Source of the DNA: CAZHAC01 sp964383855
GTDB lineage: Bacteria; Chloroflexota; Dormibacteria; Dormibacterales; Dormibacteraceae
NCBI GenBank assembly: GCA_964383855.1
Contig: CAYLIP010000006.1
Location: 1 to 59,587 of the forward strand
Length of the DNA stretch: 59,587 nt
Reading direction: 5' to 3'
Shown: in pieces, positions 41,515 through 50,537 of the stretch
Layout of the letters: each line of letters begins with the position of its first letter
How positions within the stretch are numbered: the first letter of the stretch is position 1
Position numbers and translations under genes: made by a program
Notes under the pieces: model-generated
Told to the model about the DNA's origin: nothing
Databases searched by the model: none
What the model saw: the letters and a program-made list of their open reading frames with translations, nothing else

Positions 41515-42270
41515 TCAGCCGCCGCCGCGGCCCTCGCCCGCGGCAAAGCGCCGCGCGCCCTCGACGCCTTCGCCCGCCGCCAGGGTCTCCACGCCGCGTC
41601 GGTGCTCGCCGGCCAGCGCCTCCGGCTCTGGCCGGCCCCAGTGCTCCAGCATCGAGAGCCGGTCACCGCGCATCGCCACCTGTGGGAACCGGGCGATCTG
41701 CTCGGCCAGGGCCACCGCCTCGACCAGCGCGGCTCCCGGGCGGACCACCCGGTTGACCAGTCCGAAGCGCTCTGCCTCATCGGCGTGCACGGGGCGGCCG
41801 GTGAGGATCATGTCCATGGCCAGGCCCTGGCCGGCGATCCGAGCCAGCCGCACGGTGCCGCCGTCGACCAGAGGCACCCCGAAGCGGCGGTTGAAGACCC
41901 CGAGGACGGCATCCCGAGCCGCCAGCCGAAGGTCGCACCAGAGCGCCAGCTCGAGGCCGCCGGCCACGCAGTAGCCCTCGATGGCCGCGAGCACGGGTTT
42001 GCCCAGCCGCATCCGGGTCGGCCCCATCGGGCCATGCGTCGCATCGGCCACCTCGGGACCGGCGCCGGCCGCGATCGCCTTCAGGTCGGCGCCGGCGCAG
42101 AAGTTGCCGCCGGCCCCGGTCAGCACCGCCACCGACTGGTCCTCGGCCGCGTCGAACGCCGCGAACGCCTCCTCCAGGCGGCGAGCGGTCTCGCCGTCGA
42201 CGGCGTTGCGGCGCTCCGGCCGGTCGATCGTCACCACCAGAACGCTTCCCGAGACCCCGGTCCTGACCAT
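41515..42270 (-). CDS. crotonase/enoyl-CoA hydratase family protein
   Basis: 251 residues. FCAGADLKAIAAG and GYCVAGGLELALWCDLR form the oxyanion hole. The region GVFNRRFGVPLVDGGTVRLARI has no clear Glu pair, as in several crotonase-fold proteins of unknown reaction. The C-terminus is Gly/Ala-rich. The gene starts 14 nt after the stop of the last glycan gene and may be the end of that operon, though a metabolic link to the glycan is not apparent. Confidence 0.87.
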   Translation of the reverse strand: MVRTGVSGSVLVVTIDRPERRNAVDGETARRLEEAFAAFDAAEDQSVAVLTGAGGNFCAGADLKAIAAGAGPEVADATHGPMGPTRMRLGKPVLAAIEGYCVAGGLELALWCDLRLAARDAVLGVFNRRFGVPLVDGGTVRLARIAGQGLAMDMILTGRPVHADEAERFGLVNRVVRPGAALVEAVALAEQIARFPQVAMRGDRLSMLEHWGRPEPEALAGEHRRGVETLAAGEGVEGARRFAAGEGRGGG

Positions 42271-42284
42271 CTGCCCGGCGAAGG

Positions 42285-43193
42285 TTAGACGTCCTGGAGG
42301 GCGGCCGTCACCTCGCGCGGGTGGATTCGAAGCAGCCCGGCGTCGGGACCGGGAGCAAACGGGTCACCGCTGGTGCCTGCCCAGAGCACCCGGTGCCGGC
42401 GGCGGGCGGGCGGACCCCAGAGGTCGGGAGAGGTGGGTCCGAAGAGGACGACCGACGGCGTCCCGAGCGCCGTGGCCAGGTGTGCGATGCCGGTGTCGCC
42501 GCAGGCCACGCGCGCGGCCGCGCCCACCGCGGCCGCCATCTCGACGAGGTCCATGGCGACCAGGACGCGGTCGGGCGGCAGGCCCGCCCGCTCCGCCACC
42601 TCGCGGGCCAGGTCCTCCTCGCCCGGGCCGCCGGTGACCGCCACCGGACGGTCCCGCGCCAGCTCCGCGCGGACCACCTGCGCCCAGCGCTCGGCCGGCC
42701 ACCGGCGGGCTCCGAAGGCGGCCCCCGGGTGGACCAGGGAAGCGCCCCGGGCCGGCGCCGGCGGCTCGCCGGGCGGCGCCGAGATCTCCAGCCGGCGCGG
42801 GTCGGCGGGAATGCCGGACTCGACCAGCAGCCGGCACCAGCGCCTCACCTCGTGCTCGTCCGGGCGCCATCCCGGCGACCCCTCGGACTCGGGCACCTCC
42901 TGGTTGCGGAACCAGATCGTCTGCCCGGGCCGCGCCTCCAGCAGGCGGCGGTGGGACTGCGGCCCGCGGCCATGCAGGTTGACCGCGATCTCCGGCCTCC
43001 GCACCGCCAGCCGGTCCAGCGGCCGCGTATCCAGCACCTCGTCGACCAGCCCGCAGCCCACGGCCAGCGGGGCCAGCGGTGCCGGTGCCGCCAGCACCAG
43101 CCACTGGCCGGGGAACTCGGCCCTCAGCGCCCGCAGCGCGGGGACCGCCGTCAGCAGGTCGCCGAGCCCGAGAGCACGCAGCACCAGCACCAT
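42285..43193 (-). CDS. glycosyltransferase family 9 (heptosyltransferase-like)
   Basis: 302 residues, GT-B fold. The N-terminus VLVLRALGLGDLLTAVPALR has the GLGDLL motif of ADP-heptose transferases, and the C-terminal domain has VHPGAAFGARRWPAERWAQV, CGDTGIAHLATALGTPSVVL and FGPTSPDLWGPP, which bind the ADP-sugar. It probably adds a heptose to a growing glycan. A second, related GT9 lies in the same operon at 48.0-49.0 kb. It follows the SDR gene by 4 nt. Confidence 0.9.
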   Translation of the reverse strand: MVLVLRALGLGDLLTAVPALRALRAEFPGQWLVLAAPAPLAPLAVGCGLVDEVLDTRPLDRLAVRRPEIAVNLHGRGPQSHRRLLEARPGQTIWFRNQEVPESEGSPGWRPDEHEVRRWCRLLVESGIPADPRRLEISAPPGEPPAPARGASLVHPGAAFGARRWPAERWAQVVRAELARDRPVAVTGGPGEEDLAREVAERAGLPPDRVLVAMDLVEMAAAVGAAARVACGDTGIAHLATALGTPSVVLFGPTSPDLWGPPARRRHRVLWAGTSGDPFAPGPDAGLLRIHPREVTAALQDV

Positions 43194-43197
43194 CGGA

Positions 43198-43887
43198 CTA
43201 GGGCCAGGAAGGCTCGGTCGACGGCGTCACAACCAGCTCCCGCACCTCGCACCCCGGCGGCTGCCGGAGCGCGAAGAGGACGGCCGCCGCCACCTCGCGG
43301 GGGTCGTTGAGCTGAGCGTCTGGGCCAGGCCGGTACTGCTCGTCGCGGCCGTCGAAGAAGGCCGTCCGCATGCCGCCCGGGACCAGCATGGTGACGGCGA
43401 CCCGGCCCGCCATCTCGAGCTGCAGCGCGCGCGTGAAGCCGACCACCGCGAACTTGGAGGCGCAGTAGGCGGTGGCGTCCGAGAGCGCTCGCAGCCCCAG
43501 CGTTGAGGCGACCGTGACCACGCTGCCGCGGTTGCGCTCGAGGTGGGGCAGCGCCGCCCGCACCACTGCCGCCGTGCCCAGAAGGTTGACCTGGACCACC
43601 TTCTCCCAACGCTCGGGCGGGATGTCCTGCAGCTTGCCGCAGGCGTCGGTGCCGGCGGCGGTGACGACCGCCCGCAGGTCGGGGTGGCGACCGGCGACCC
43701 GTCCCACCGCCGCCTCGGCGGCGCGGCCGTCGGCCAGGTCGACGATTTCGTGCTCCACCTCGTATCCAGGCCTGGCCAAGTCGAGCACCACCGGCCGGCC
43801 CCCGGCCTCGGCGACGGCCATGGTCACGGCTGCTCCCAGCCCGGAGGAGCCGCCGGTCACGATCACGGTTCCCATCTCATCCGGCAC
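43198..43887 (-). CDS. SDR family oxidoreductase
   Basis: 229 residues, classical short-chain dehydrogenase. Cofactor motif TGGSSGLGAAV, the NNAG-like VVTAAGTDAC, catalytic Ser in TVASTLGL and YxxxK as YCASK, then VPGGMRTAFF. It likely oxidises or reduces a sugar or its nucleotide derivative in the heptose operon. It is too short to be the extended-SDR epimerase HldD, so it is not a substitute by sequence. The start overlaps the end of the HldE-like gene by 11 bp. Confidence 0.9.
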   Translation of the reverse strand: MPDEMGTVIVTGGSSGLGAAVTMAVAEAGGRPVVLDLARPGYEVEHEIVDLADGRAAEAAVGRVAGRHPDLRAVVTAAGTDACGKLQDIPPERWEKVVQVNLLGTAAVVRAALPHLERNRGSVVTVASTLGLRALSDATAYCASKFAVVGFTRALQLEMAGRVAVTMLVPGGMRTAFFDGRDEQYRPGPDAQLNDPREVAAAVLFALRQPPGCEVRELVVTPSTEPSWP

Positions 43888-45250
43888 GGCGGTTCACCTC
43901 CTCCAGCAGACGCGTGGTCGACCGGCCCTCCAGGTAGGGCAGCAGCATCACCTCTCCTCCCCATGACCGCAGCAGCGCTGCCTCGGGCAGGTCGGCGACG
44001 GCGTAGTCGCCGCCCTTGGCGAAGATGTCGGGCCGCAGGCGCGAGAGGACGGCCTCCGGGGTCGGCTCGTCAAAGATCACGACGGCGTCGACGCATTCCA
44101 GCGCGGCCAGGACGGCGGCCCGATCCTCCTCGGCGACGACCGGCCGCCCGGGGCCCTTGAGCCGCCGCGCCGAGGCGTCGGAGTTGAGGCAGACGACCAG
44201 GCACTCGCCCAGCCGCCGGGCCGCCTGCAAGCTGGCCACGTGCCCCGCGTGCAGGAGGTCGAAGCACCCGCCGGTGGCGACCACGCGGCCGCCCCGGGCC
44301 CGGACCGACTCGATGCTGAGCAGGGCGCGGTCCATGTCGCCCGGCACCGCGGCCTGGAGCGCCGCCGCCCGGCCGAGGCGGGCACCGGCGGCGCCACCGT
44401 CGGCGGCAAACCGGGACGCCGAGGCCACCGCCCGGGTGACCGCCTCCGGCAGCGTCGCGCCGGATCCGAGCAGGCCGGCCGCCGTCGCGGCAAAGCGATC
44501 GCCGGCGCCGCAGGGGTCGAGCACCGTCAGCCGGGGCGCCGGCGCCGCCGTCGGCGGGCCGTCGCCCATCACCAGGAGCGCGCCGTCGGCTCCGAGCGTG
44601 ATCGCCACCGCCTCCACATGCCACTCACGGAGCAGTTCCCGGGCGCGGGCTGCCACCGCCCCCTCGGCCATCCCCACGGCGCCCGCCTCAGAGCGGTTGG
44701 GAGTGACCAGGCGGGCACCCGCGATCGGGGCCGAGCCATGGGGGTGCGGGTCCCAGACCACCGGCACCTGGTGCGCCAGCTCGGCCAGCCCCGCCCGCAG
44801 AACAGGTTCCGAGGCCACGCCCCAGCCGTAGTCCGAGACCAGGATCGAAGCGCCGGTCGCCAGGGCTCGCCGCGCCTCTTCGGAAGGCGGCCGGATGGTG
44901 GCTGGACGGCGTCCACCGCGGTCGATCCGGAGCAGCGTCCGGCCGTTGCCTTGCACCCTCACCTTTTCCGGCGTCGGGCTTTCCAACCCCAGGTCGACCA
45001 GGTCCACACCGAGCTGGTCGAGCAGGGAGCGGAGCTCCTGGCCGGCGGCGTCGCGCCCGATCGCGGTCACCAGCGTCACCTGCCTTCCGTCGGCGGCCGC
45101 CAGGGCCGCCGCCAGCGCCGCGCCGCCGGGGCGGGGCGTTCCCTGCGGGTCGTCGACCACCGGTACCGGCGCATCCGGCGCCAACCGGCTCACCGGGCCC
45201 TCGAGGTCCCGATCCAGGAGGGCGTCGCCGACCACCACCAGCCGATTCAT
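43877..45250 (-). CDS. hldE: bifunctional heptose-7-phosphate kinase / heptose-1-phosphate nucleotidyltransferase
   Basis: 457 residues, HldE (RfaE) architecture. Residues 1-about 300 are a PfkB-type kinase (VVVGDALLDRDLEGPVSRLA, WDPHPHG, and the catalytic DPCGAGDRFAATAAGLL). Residues about 320-457 are a cytidylyltransferase-fold domain with TGGCFDLLHAGHVASLQAAR (HxGH), LNSDASARRLKGPGRPV and IFAKGGDY. The first domain phosphorylates D-glycero-D-manno-heptose 7-phosphate and the second makes ADP-heptose. ATG 45250 overlaps the gmhA stop (ATGA). Together with GmhA and the GmhB domain upstream, the ADP-D,D-heptose route is complete in this operon. Confidence 0.92.
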   Translation of the reverse strand: MNRLVVVGDALLDRDLEGPVSRLAPDAPVPVVDDPQGTPRPGGAALAAALAAADGRQVTLVTAIGRDAAGQELRSLLDQLGVDLVDLGLESPTPEKVRVQGNGRTLLRIDRGGRRPATIRPPSEEARRALATGASILVSDYGWGVASEPVLRAGLAELAHQVPVVWDPHPHGSAPIAGARLVTPNRSEAGAVGMAEGAVAARARELLREWHVEAVAITLGADGALLVMGDGPPTAAPAPRLTVLDPCGAGDRFAATAAGLLGSGATLPEAVTRAVASASRFAADGGAAGARLGRAAALQAAVPGDMDRALLSIESVRARGGRVVATGGCFDLLHAGHVASLQAARRLGECLVVCLNSDASARRLKGPGRPVVAEEDRAAVLAALECVDAVVIFDEPTPEAVLSRLRPDIFAKGGDYAVADLPEAALLRSWGGEVMLLPYLEGRSTTRLLEEVNRRAG

Positions 45251-45864
45251 CCGGCATCCTCCACCACCCGGGGCTGAGCCGGGGCGCTCTCGACCTCCTC
45301 GGCGAGCGCAGCGTCGAAGGCGGCGCAGACCAGGTGCACGGCGACCAGGTGCACCTCCTGGACGACGGCGCCCGTGCCCTCGATCGATACCGACTCGTCG
45401 CTGAGCTCCCGGAGCGGGTTGGGCGCCGGCCCGGTCAGCGCGAAGGTTCGAAGGCCGCATCGGTGGCCGGCGCGCGCGGCGGCCAGCAGGTTGGGGCTGC
45501 CACCCGACGTGCTCAGCAGGATCAGCATGTCACCCGCCCGCCCGTGGGCCTCGACCTGCCGGGCGAAGACCTCCTCGAAGCCGTAGTCGTTGGCGATCGC
45601 CGTGGTCGCCGAGGTGTCGGCGTGCAGGGCGATCGCCGAGTAGGCAGGCCGCTCATCGCGGTAGCGCCCGACCAGCTCCGCCGTCAGGTGCTGGGCCTGG
45701 GCGGCGCTCCCGCCGTTGCCGGCGGCGAGCAGGCGGCCACCTCTGGCCAGGTGGAAGGCCAGGGCCCGGCCCCATTCCTCCAGGCGCCTGGCCTCGCGGT
45801 CTAGGGCGAGGAGCGCGCGCAGGTGGGCGACCAGGTGGGTCGAGGAGGCGAGCTGGTGGCTCAC
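45247..45864 (-). CDS. gmhA: phosphoheptose isomerase (SIS domain)
   Basis: 205 residues. SIS fold with GRLLAAGNGGSAAQAQHLTA, the family sugar-phosphate loop, ATTAIANDYGFEEVFARQVE and LLSTSGGSPNLLAA. This set is diagnostic for GmhA, which converts sedoheptulose 7-phosphate to D-glycero-D-manno-heptose 7-phosphate. The GTG at 45864 overlaps the upstream glycosyltransferase stop (GTGA). A longer frame upstream is only antisense or other-frame coding. The conserved core (AGNGGSA, NDYG, STSGGS) supports the isomerase over general SIS regulators. Confidence 0.92.
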   Translation of the reverse strand: MSHQLASSTHLVAHLRALLALDREARRLEEWGRALAFHLARGGRLLAAGNGGSAAQAQHLTAELVGRYRDERPAYSAIALHADTSATTAIANDYGFEEVFARQVEAHGRAGDMLILLSTSGGSPNLLAAARAGHRCGLRTFALTGPAPNPLRELSDESVSIEGTGAVVQEVHLVAVHLVCAAFDAALAEEVESAPAQPRVVEDAG

Positions 45865-47081
45865 CGGCGCGCCTCCAGCCGGACCGGCCGCCTCGCGATC
45901 AGCTCGGCGTAGGTCTGCTCGGTGGCCGCCGCCACGCTCGCCCAGCCATACCGCCGGGCGGAGCGCTCGGCGCCCGCCTCCCCCATCCGCCGCCGGAGGC
46001 CGGGCCGCGAAAGCAGGTACTCGATCCGGTCGGCGAGCTTGCGGGGGGCCCTGGGCGGAACGTGCAGACCGGTCACGCCGTCGACCACGGTGTCGACCTG
46101 GCCGCCAACCGCGGATGCGATCACCGGCACGCCGCAGGCCATCGCCTCCACGGCGACCATCCCGAAGGGCTCGTACCAGGGCACCGAGACGACCAGGTCC
46201 GCCGACCGCATCAGCTTTGGCACCTCGCTTCGCTCCAGACCGCCGAGCAGGCGCACGCGGCCGCCCGCGCCAAGCTCTTCGATGTGGCCGGCCAGGCGCC
46301 GCGCGTCGGGATCGGAGCTCAACCTGGACGGCGCCGGCCCGCCTGCGATCAGCAGCTCGCACCCGGGGATGCGGGCGACCGCGGAGATCACGTTGCCGAT
46401 GCCCTTGCGCTCGACCAGGCGGCTCACAACCACCACCCGGCTCATGCCCTCGCGCCTCGGCGTCGCCTCTCCGTTCGGGCTGAAGAGGGTGAGGTCGACG
46501 CCGCAGGGGATGATCTCCACGCGCCGGCGGTCGGCTCCCATCCGGACCAGCTCGAAGAGCTCGTCGCTGCAGGTGGCGAGGACGCGGTCGACCTCCTGCA
46601 GGATCAGCCTCTCGGTCGGGATCCGCTCCGGGGGGCTGGTGTCCTTCTCGCCCTGGTGCCGGCGCTTGACCACGCCCAGCATGTGGAAGGTCTGGACGAT
46701 CGGGACCTCCAGCTGCCGCGTGGCGCTCAGCGCCGCCAGGCCCGACATCCAGTGGTGCGCGTGCACCAGCTCGGGCGGGTCCAGCTCCCAGGCCCGCCGT
46801 AGACGGCGCGCGAACTGACGCATGAAGGGCAGCAGGTCGTCGCGGAAGACGGGCCGGGGAGGCCCCGCGTCCACGTGCTCGACGGCCACTCCCGGCGCCA
46901 TCTCGAGCCGGCCCGGGAGCCCCGGATCGTCGCGGCGCGTGTAGACGGTGACCGAGGCGCCCCGCGCCGACAGCGACCGCGAGAGATCGGCGACGAAGAC
47001 GTTCTGGCCGCCCGCGTCGCGGCTCGATCCGGGCAGCGCGGCCAGCGGACTGGCGTGTTCGGACACCATGGCCACCTTCAC
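45861..47081 (-). CDS. glycosyltransferase family 4
   Basis: 406 residues, GT-B. N-terminus VKVAMVSEHASPLAALPG and DAGGQNVFVADLSRSLSARG (GGQNV), VHAHHWMSGLAAL, nucleotide-binding VVVSRLVERKGIGNVISAVA and EPFGMVAVEAMACGVPVIAS with the E-x7-E motif. The GGQNVxV/HAHxWxSG pattern resembles MshA/sucrose-phosphate-synthase-type GT4 enzymes. The donor sugar is unknown; ADP-heptose or a UDP-sugar are options. It is coupled on both sides by 4-bp GTGA overlaps. Confidence 0.9.
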   Translation of the reverse strand: MKVAMVSEHASPLAALPGSSRDAGGQNVFVADLSRSLSARGASVTVYTRRDDPGLPGRLEMAPGVAVEHVDAGPPRPVFRDDLLPFMRQFARRLRRAWELDPPELVHAHHWMSGLAALSATRQLEVPIVQTFHMLGVVKRRHQGEKDTSPPERIPTERLILQEVDRVLATCSDELFELVRMGADRRRVEIIPCGVDLTLFSPNGEATPRREGMSRVVVVSRLVERKGIGNVISAVARIPGCELLIAGGPAPSRLSSDPDARRLAGHIEELGAGGRVRLLGGLERSEVPKLMRSADLVVSVPWYEPFGMVAVEAMACGVPVIASAVGGQVDTVVDGVTGLHVPPRAPRKLADRIEYLLSRPGLRRRMGEAGAERSARRYGWASVAAATEQTYAELIARRPVRLEARR

Positions 47082-48001
47082 GCCGCCACCGCCTCCCTGA
47101 AGATGCCGTCCCAGTCGTCGAGGAAGCGCCGCAGCCCATATCGCTCCAGCGCAAAGGCGCGCGCCGCCTCGCCCATCCGGCGCGCCGCCGGCGGGTCTTC
47201 GCGTAGCCACGCGAGCGCGTCCACCAGGTCGCCTATCCGGTTGGACACGACGCCCGCCGCCGGCGGGACGGCGCGCGGGACCTCGGTGGTGGCGAGCGCG
47301 ACGACCGGCATCCCGAGGTGCATGGCCTCCAGCAGCGAGAGCCCGAGCGAGGTCCACCGGTATGGATGCAGGTAGGCCCGCCGCAGCGCGATCTCGTCGT
47401 GGAGCCGGGCCTGCGGAAGGTTGTTGGGCGTTCGCATGCCGAAGAGGTCGACGGGCAGGACGCCGCCGAGCTCGGGAAGGATGTCGGCGCCCACCACGCG
47501 CGCCCGCCGCTGCGGCTCGTTGATCACGGCCGCCGCCCGGTCCAGCTCGCCTGTGTAGCGGTGGCCAGGGTCGACGACCCCGTGCTCGACGACCCGGCTC
47601 GGCGTGCCATCCGAGTCCCAGAGGAGCGCGTTGAAGTGGGTGCAGTGGACGAGGAGCAGGTCCTCGCGACCGGCGGCCGGGTGGCGCATCTCGTTGATCC
47701 GGCCCTGGGGCGCGTTGTGCTCGAGGTAGACGGCCGGCAGGTCCCGTCCCGGACGCCGGCCCAGCCAGGACTCCGCCAGTCCGTGAAGCTCATGCGGCCG
47801 CTGCATGAGCACCAGGTCGACGTCGGCAGAGCGCGCTTGCTCGGGGGTCACCTCGACGACCGAGTCCGGCCAGTCGTAGGTTTCCGCCCGGCCCCGCCCG
47901 TCGGGCCCCCGATCGGGCAGAACGGGGATCAGGTAGCGGTGGCCACCCTGGACGAGCGAGGTCGTATAGGCGCCGTGGACGTGCCAGAGGAAGATGTTCA
48001 T
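47078..48001 (-). CDS. glycosyltransferase (GT4-like)
   Basis: 307 residues. MNIFLWHVHGAYTTSLVQGG is a typical GT-B N-terminus; later come VVEHGVVDPGHRYTGEL, YLHPYRWTSLGLSLLEAMHL (the E-x7-E region) and GMPVVALATTEVPRAVP. The protein is shorter than most GT4 enzymes, and its central nucleotide-binding part is weakly conserved. It likely adds one sugar of the glycan. ATG at 48001 overlaps the upstream GT9 stop (ATGA). Confidence 0.85.
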   Translation of the reverse strand: MNIFLWHVHGAYTTSLVQGGHRYLIPVLPDRGPDGRGRAETYDWPDSVVEVTPEQARSADVDLVLMQRPHELHGLAESWLGRRPGRDLPAVYLEHNAPQGRINEMRHPAAGREDLLLVHCTHFNALLWDSDGTPSRVVEHGVVDPGHRYTGELDRAAAVINEPQRRARVVGADILPELGGVLPVDLFGMRTPNNLPQARLHDEIALRRAYLHPYRWTSLGLSLLEAMHLGMPVVALATTEVPRAVPPAAGVVSNRIGDLVDALAWLREDPPAARRMGEAARAFALERYGLRRFLDDWDGIFREAVAA

Positions 48002-49029
48002 CCCACCTCCAGCGGCCTGGCCGGCGCCGGGGCCAGGGCTTCCACGGCGGCCACCACCTCCTCCGGGGTCACACTGTCGAGGCACGGATGGCCGGCCACC
48101 GGGCAGACCCGGGCACGGCTTCCGGCGCAGGCCGCATCCTGGTCACCGAGCAGCATCTGGGGCACCCGCCATGGGCGCCAGCGCGCGGCCGGGACGACCG
48201 GAGCGAAGAGAGAGACCACCGGCGTGCCGACTGCCGCCGCCAGGTGCGCGGGCCCAGTGTTGCCGCAGACGAGCGCTCCCGCCCCCGCCAGCACGGCCGC
48301 CAGCTGCTCAAAGCCGAGGCGGCCGCCCAGGTCGAGGCCATGCGAGCCGGCCACCCGCGCGGTGAGCTCGACCTCGTCCGGCGCCCCGGTCACGACCACC
48401 TGGCGCCCGCTGCCGGCCAGCCTTCTCACGAGCTCGGCGTGGCGGGCGGGCGCCCAGGCCCGGGACGGCACCGATGCGCCGGGATGGACCACGACGTAGT
48501 CGCCGAGCCCGGCGACCTCGGGCGGCGGGGCCGCCGTCAGCCGAACCGCGAGCCGGCCGTCGTCACCCTCGGGCAGCGGGTACCCGGCGGCCGCGGCCAG
48601 GGAGAGAGCGCGCTCCACCTCGTGTACGTCCCCCTCCGCAGACCGGTGGCGGACGTCCAGCAGCGACCCCGGATAGTCGTCGCTGATCGCCGAGATGCGC
48701 GCGATTCCGGCCGACCGGAGCAGGAGGGCGAGCGGCAGCGGGCTCTGGTGGTAGGAGGTGAAGATGACCGCCTCGTCGGCGCCGGCCGCGGCCAGTCCGG
48801 CGACCAGCGCGGGCACCCAGCCGGGCTCGACCGGCTCCGGCTCGGGGTCGATCCAGGGCAGCGAGGCCACCACCACGCCGTCCACCCCCGGCAGCAGCCG
48901 GGCCGCGGCCTGCCCGCGCGGGCCGCAGAACAGCGTGACGCGGGCCTGGGCGGCGATGGCGCGGATCGCCGGTCCCATCAGCAGAACGTCGCCCAGGCTG
49001 TCCGAGCGCACGGCCAGCACGTGTCTCAC
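47998..49029 (-). CDS. glycosyltransferase family 9 (heptosyltransferase-like)
   Basis: 343 residues from GTG 49029. VRHVLAVRSDSLGDVLLMGP gives the GT9 start motif (SLGDVLL), the C-terminal domain has VVVHPGASVPSRAWAPARHA and CGNTGPAHLAAAVGTPVVSL, and FAPVVPAARWRPW. A Cys-rich end (CAGSRARVCPVAGHPCLDSV) matches other GT9 members. It likely transfers heptose from ADP-heptose. Coupled on both sides by 4-bp overlaps. Confidence 0.9.
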   Translation of the reverse strand: MRHVLAVRSDSLGDVLLMGPAIRAIAAQARVTLFCGPRGQAAARLLPGVDGVVVASLPWIDPEPEPVEPGWVPALVAGLAAAGADEAVIFTSYHQSPLPLALLLRSAGIARISAISDDYPGSLLDVRHRSAEGDVHEVERALSLAAAAGYPLPEGDDGRLAVRLTAAPPPEVAGLGDYVVVHPGASVPSRAWAPARHAELVRRLAGSGRQVVVTGAPDEVELTARVAGSHGLDLGGRLGFEQLAAVLAGAGALVCGNTGPAHLAAAVGTPVVSLFAPVVPAARWRPWRVPQMLLGDQDAACAGSRARVCPVAGHPCLDSVTPEEVVAAVEALAPAPARPLEVG

Positions 49030-50537
49030 GCCACCCTCCCCGGCTCGACCGGCAGCGAGCCGCCGGGGCCGAGCAGCCGGCTCACGGCAGCCACCAGGTC
49101 CGCGGCCACCTCGGGCGCGGCCGCGATCTCCTCCGGCCGGGTCGCTTCGGTGGGCACCAGGATCGCGCGCGCCCCCGCCGCCCGGGCCGCCTCCACGTCG
49201 CTGCCGATGTCGCCGATCACGGCGCAGCGGCGAGCAGGCACGCCGAGCCGGCCCGCGGCCTGGCGGATGAGGCCGGGCCGAGGCTTGCGGCAGGCGCACG
49301 CCGCTTCCGGACCGTGCGGGCACACCGCCCAGGCGTCAAGGGGGCCCAGCAGATCGTCGATCCGGCGGTTGACGGCCGCCACCTGCGCCTCCGAAAGCAG
49401 GCCGCGGGCGACGCCGCTCTGGTTGGACACGACCCCGACCCGGATGCCTTCCCGGCGAAGCCGCGCAACGGCCTCGGAGGCGCCCGGCCGGAGCCGGACG
49501 CGGCCCGGGTCACCGTTGTGGGGCACGTCCTCGACCAGCGTCCCGTCGCGGTCGAAAAGGACCGCCGCCGGCGGTGCGGCCAGCCGGCTTGCCCGCCACT
49601 GGCCGGCCAGCCGGTGCACGGTCGCGACGGGCGGGATCAGCGCGCTGGTCGCCGCCATCTTGAGCACCTCGCCGCCGCTCGCCGGGCCGGGTGCGATCCG
49701 CTCGACGGCAAAGGCTGCGGTCGCCGCCGCCCAGGCCCCACCGAGCAGGGCCGCGGCCCGACGGCGGCCGAAGAGACCGGCGGCGAGCGCGCCTCCGCCC
49801 AGCGCGGTGGTCGCCAGGTGCCGCGCCAGCGCGCCGCGAGGTGCCCCCGCACGCTCGCGCCACCCCCGCCCGTGCAGCCGATCCATGAGCGCGTCATCCG
49901 CGTTTCCCGCCTGCTTCTGGACGCTCGCCCAGAAGGGCGCCTCGGATACCGGGTGGAGAACCGTGCGGCGTCCCCTGGTCAGCCGCCGGCCGCCGGCCAT
50001 GACGCGCAGCGCAAGGTCCGCGTCCTCCCGGTAGGCGCGCGGAAAGCGCTCGTCGAAGCCCCCCACCGCCTCCAGCGCGGAGCGCCTGTAGGCCATGTCG
50101 GCGGTGGCCCACCGGGCCGTCTCCAGCCCCCGCACCGATCTCTCCCAGTCGGTGGGCGGCGACGCCGCGAGCGGCACCCGCACCCTGCCCTGCGACCCGG
50201 CGGCGGGGCCCGCCGCCAGCAGGTCGCGCTCGAGGTCGTCCGCCCACTCGCGGGTGACCACGACATCGTCGTCGAGGAAGACGACCCAATCGGCGGTGGC
50301 GGCGCGCCAGCCCGCGTTGCGGGCCGCCGCCGGCCCCCGGCCCCGAGAGCGCACCACCCTGAGCACCGGCTGCAGCGGGCCCGGACAGGCGGGCGCCAGC
50401 GTGCCCGGCACGGACGGCGGACGGTCGTCGGCGACGATGACCGCGCTCGGCCGGGGGCCGGTGCCGGCGGCCAGCGAGTCGAGCAGCCGGGCCAGAGAAG
50501 GCCGGCCCGAGGTCGGGATCACCACGTCGAAGGTCAA
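49026..50537 (-). CDS. fusion of glycosyltransferase family 2 and GmhB-like HAD phosphatase
   Basis: 503 residues, two enzymes in one chain. Residues 1-about 250 are a GT2 (LTFDVVIPTSGRPSLARLLD, VVFLDDDVVV as DxD, YREDADLALRVMAGG). Residues about 320-500 are a HAD-IIIA phosphatase like GmhB: VLFDRDGTLVEDVPHNGDP with the nucleophile Asp, VVSNQSGVARGLL, the zinc-binding CPHGPEAACACRKPRPG and VIGDIGSDVEAARAAG. GmhB removes the 7-phosphate of heptose 1,7-bisphosphate, the missing step between the kinase and adenylyltransferase activities of HldE. TTG at 50537 overlaps the carbamoyltransferase stop (TTGA). No frame break between the parts. Confidence 0.88.
   Translation of the reverse strand: MTFDVVIPTSGRPSLARLLDSLAAGTGPRPSAVIVADDRPPSVPGTLAPACPGPLQPVLRVVRSRGRGPAAARNAGWRAATADWVVFLDDDVVVTREWADDLERDLLAAGPAAGSQGRVRVPLAASPPTDWERSVRGLETARWATADMAYRRSALEAVGGFDERFPRAYREDADLALRVMAGGRRLTRGRRTVLHPVSEAPFWASVQKQAGNADDALMDRLHGRGWRERAGAPRGALARHLATTALGGGALAAGLFGRRRAAALLGGAWAAATAAFAVERIAPGPASGGEVLKMAATSALIPPVATVHRLAGQWRASRLAAPPAAVLFDRDGTLVEDVPHNGDPGRVRLRPGASEAVARLRREGIRVGVVSNQSGVARGLLSEAQVAAVNRRIDDLLGPLDAWAVCPHGPEAACACRKPRPGLIRQAAGRLGVPARRCAVIGDIGSDVEAARAAGARAILVPTEATRPEEIAAAPEVAADLVAAVSRLLGPGGSLPVEPGRVA

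Noticed and set aside
43198..43887. SDR gene as the heptose epimerase HldD
   Set aside because: HldD is an extended SDR of about 310 residues; this is a 229-residue classical SDR with a YCASK site and an N-terminal TGGSSGLG motif.
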